This document shows, one piece after another, positions 6,065 to 6,894 of a DNA stretch of 6,894 nucleotides. Each line of letters starts with the position of its first letter. Position 1 is the first letter of the stretch. Made by a program: the position numbers and the translations under genes. The stretch spans positions 1-6,894 of the forward strand of contig CANHQC010000110.1 in NCBI GenBank assembly GCA_947462695.1, written 5' to 3'. This DNA is from Flavobacteriales bacterium. Its GTDB lineage: Bacteria > Bacteroidota > Bacteroidia > Flavobacteriales_D > Crocinitomicaceae. The notes under the pieces are model-generated. The model saw only the letters and a program-made list of their open reading frames with translations. It was not told the origin of the DNA and made no database searches.

Positions 6065-6542
6065 ATGGGATATGTTGTTGATCAGTGGAAAGAATGATTT
6101 TCGCCTTTTTGTAAAACGCATTGCGTTCTTGAATAGACTGTTGAACAAACTTCAATAAATCCACTTTTGAAAGGTTAGAAACGAGTGGCCGATGAAAACG
6201 ATCAGCAGCTAATCGTTCGACAAGTACTTCCGGTTCATGATTGAGGTAAATTGTCAGACCATTACCATTCAAAAACTCCATGTTATTGTGGTAAACTGGC
6301 AACCCCCCACCTACTGCAATTACCATTGGATCATCAACGTTCAATGAACGAATAAGCTGCGCTTCTAATTTGCGAAAGGCATCTTCACCAATGGTTTCAA
6401 ACAACTCACTAATCGATTTCCCTTGTTGTTCTTCAATAAGTTGATCCGAATCCACAAAAGGTATTTTAAGACTCTTGGCCAATTCTTTACCAATGGTTGA
6501 TTTACCAGCTCCCATAAATCCGACAAGCACGACCCATTTCAT
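6030..6542 (-). CDS. aroK: Shikimate kinase
   Basis: This 170-residue cytoplasmic enzyme phosphorylates shikimate at the 3-hydroxyl with ATP, a step of the chorismate pathway toward aromatic amino acids. The length is typical. From the ATG at 6542 it begins MKWVVLVGFMGAGKST, giving the Walker A loop GFMGAGKST at 8-16 right after the first strand. The frame extends eight codons further to a GTG, which would add an atypical leader. VDSD (30-33) supplies the shikimate-binding Asp residues. FR at 56-57 supplies a substrate-binding Arg. VGGGLP (77-82) is the glycine-rich substrate loop. RFHRPL (115-120) has the lid Arg (R118), and ERNAFY (139-144) the late substrate-binding Arg. All key residues are present. 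I see no clear TAnnTTTG box upstream. The gene is divergent from the tRNA-Lys unit and convergent, with overlap, with the membrane-protein gene. Confidence 0.95.
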   Translation of the reverse strand: MKWVVLVGFMGAGKSTIGKELAKSLKIPFVDSDQLIEEQQGKSISELFETIGEDAFRKLEAQLIRSLNVDDPMVIAVGGGLPVYHNNMEFLNGNGLTIYLNHEPEVLVERLAADRFHRPLVSNLSKVDLLKFVQQSIQERNAFYKKAKIILSTDQQHIPFILQSIRNLLG

Positions 6543-6627
6543 TGAACAAAGAAACGAAGAAAACACTTGAAATACAGCTCAGTGTTCTGTGCATGACAAG
6601 AAAATTCAAAAAAATCACCTCATCGAC

Positions 6628-6657
6628 TTGTCAAAATAAATTATCCCACTATCTTTG
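6628..6657 (+). promoter_or_regulatory. Promoter of tRNA-Lys
   Basis: TTG (6628-6630), a 19-nt spacer and TATCTTTG (6650-6657) match the Bacteroidota promoter consensus exactly. Initiation near 6663 would leave a 5' leader of about 25 nt before the tRNA. That leader contains a short inverted repeat, ATCAC (6666-6670) with GTGAT (6677-6681). Confidence 0.7.
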
Positions 6658-6687
6658 CACCCGCAATCACAACCGAGTGATGTAAAT

Positions 6688-6760
6688 GATTCGGTAGCTC
6701 AGCTGGTAGAGCAATACACTTTTAATGTATGGGTCCTGGGTTCGAATCCCAGCCGAATCA
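6688..6760 (+). tRNA. tRNA-Lys (anticodon TTT)
   Basis: A complete 73-nt cloverleaf can be drawn. The acceptor stem pairs GATTCGG (6688-6694) with CCGAATC (6753-6759). The D stem pairs GCTC with GAGC around AGCTGGTA. The anticodon stem pairs ATACA with TGTAT around loop CTTTTAA, giving anticodon TTT at 6721-6723. The variable loop is GGGTC. The T stem pairs CTGGG with CCCAG around TTCGAAT. The discriminator base is A6760. All stems are perfectly paired. CCA is not encoded (CTC follows) and would be added after transcription. The gene has its own promoter and terminator, so it looks like a single-tRNA unit. Confidence 0.97.
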
Positions 6761-6764
6761 CTCT

Positions 6765-6881
6765 GATTAAAGCACTGTCCTAAGGACGGTGCTTTTATAT
6801 TTCAACACGAATCTGAGCTCGCTCAAGTGAGTGATGAACTAAAAAAGTGCCGAATGAGTATCGCGAATCAGTGCTTTAATC
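6765..6881. repeat. Inverted pair of a 13-mer flanking a 91-bp segment
   Basis: GATTAAAGCACTG (6765-6777) and its exact reverse complement CAGTGCTTTAATC (6869-6881) enclose 91 bases. The left copy includes most of the left arm of the tRNA terminator. The right copy lies in otherwise unassigned sequence. A chance match of this length within about 100 bp is very unlikely, so the two are probably related by duplication, inversion or a shared structural role. Confidence 0.6.
6769..6799 (+). terminator. Intrinsic terminator of tRNA-Lys
   Basis: AAAGCACTGTCC (6769-6780), loop TAA and GGACGGTGCTTT (6784-6795) form a 12-bp stem with one wobble pair, followed by T and ATAT. It begins nine bases after the tRNA 3' end and ends its transcript. 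Confidence 0.85.
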
Positions 6882-6894
6882 CACTGCACGTCGA
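6839..6894 (-). other. Right-edge stretch, possible end of a minus-strand gene
   Basis: No gene can be supported between the terminator and the window end. One minus-strand frame is open from the edge to a TAG at 6839 and would encode about 17 residues (DVQWIKALIRDTHSALF). On the plus strand, an ATG at 6854 opens a frame to the edge (MSIANQCFNPLHV). The two overlap, so at most one is likely to be real, and both are too short to judge. The stretch contains the right copy of the inverted 13-mer. Confidence 0.2.

Overview
The window looks like a compact stretch of chromosome from a member of the Bacteroidota, most likely a Flavobacteriales or Cytophagales relative. The evidence is the gene set, an AT-leaning base composition, several promoter-like sites of the TTG-N17..23-TAnnTTTG type used in that phylum, and the near absence of Shine-Dalgarno sequences. 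The species cannot be named from this.

Layout, left to right. (1) Bases 1-405, + strand: the C-terminal part of a DUF985/cupin_5 protein, cut by the window edge. (2) Bases 386-3465, - strand: a two-gene unit read right to left. It encodes an M61-type zinc aminopeptidase with a PDZ domain, then a secreted Asp-box (BNR) beta-propeller protein. The two are joined by an ATGA stop/start overlap and both have signal peptides. (3) Bases 3596-4601, - strand: a toxin-antitoxin module with an excisionase-like helix-turn-helix antitoxin first and an overlapping PIN-domain nuclease toxin second. A five-copy 9-bp tandem repeat overlaps a promoter-like site just upstream and is a good candidate autoregulatory operator. 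(4) Bases 4811-6064: a divergent pair, a cytoplasmic transglutaminase-like protein (-) and a four-helix membrane protein (+). Their short shared control region holds two facing promoter-like sites with a perfect 9-bp inverted repeat between and over the two -7 boxes. (5) Bases 6030-6542, - strand: shikimate kinase (aroK), overlapping the membrane-protein gene tail to tail. (6) Bases 6628-6799, + strand: a complete tRNA-Lys(TTT) unit with promoter, gene and intrinsic terminator. (7) The last ~95 bases hold no confident gene, but contain the inverted partner of a 13-mer that lies just after the tRNA.

How the parts relate. The M61 peptidase and the beta-propeller protein are probably co-translated and exported together, so work on extracellular or periplasmic glycoprotein or peptide material is plausible but unproven. 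The PIN/HTH module is a self-contained cassette of a known type. Its toxin gene reads AT-richer than the peptidase gene in the lines I counted. aroK and the tRNA are housekeeping. I see no clearly new multi-gene system. The least explained elements are the transglutaminase-like/membrane-protein pair with its shared operator-like palindrome, and the inverted 13-mer beyond the tRNA.
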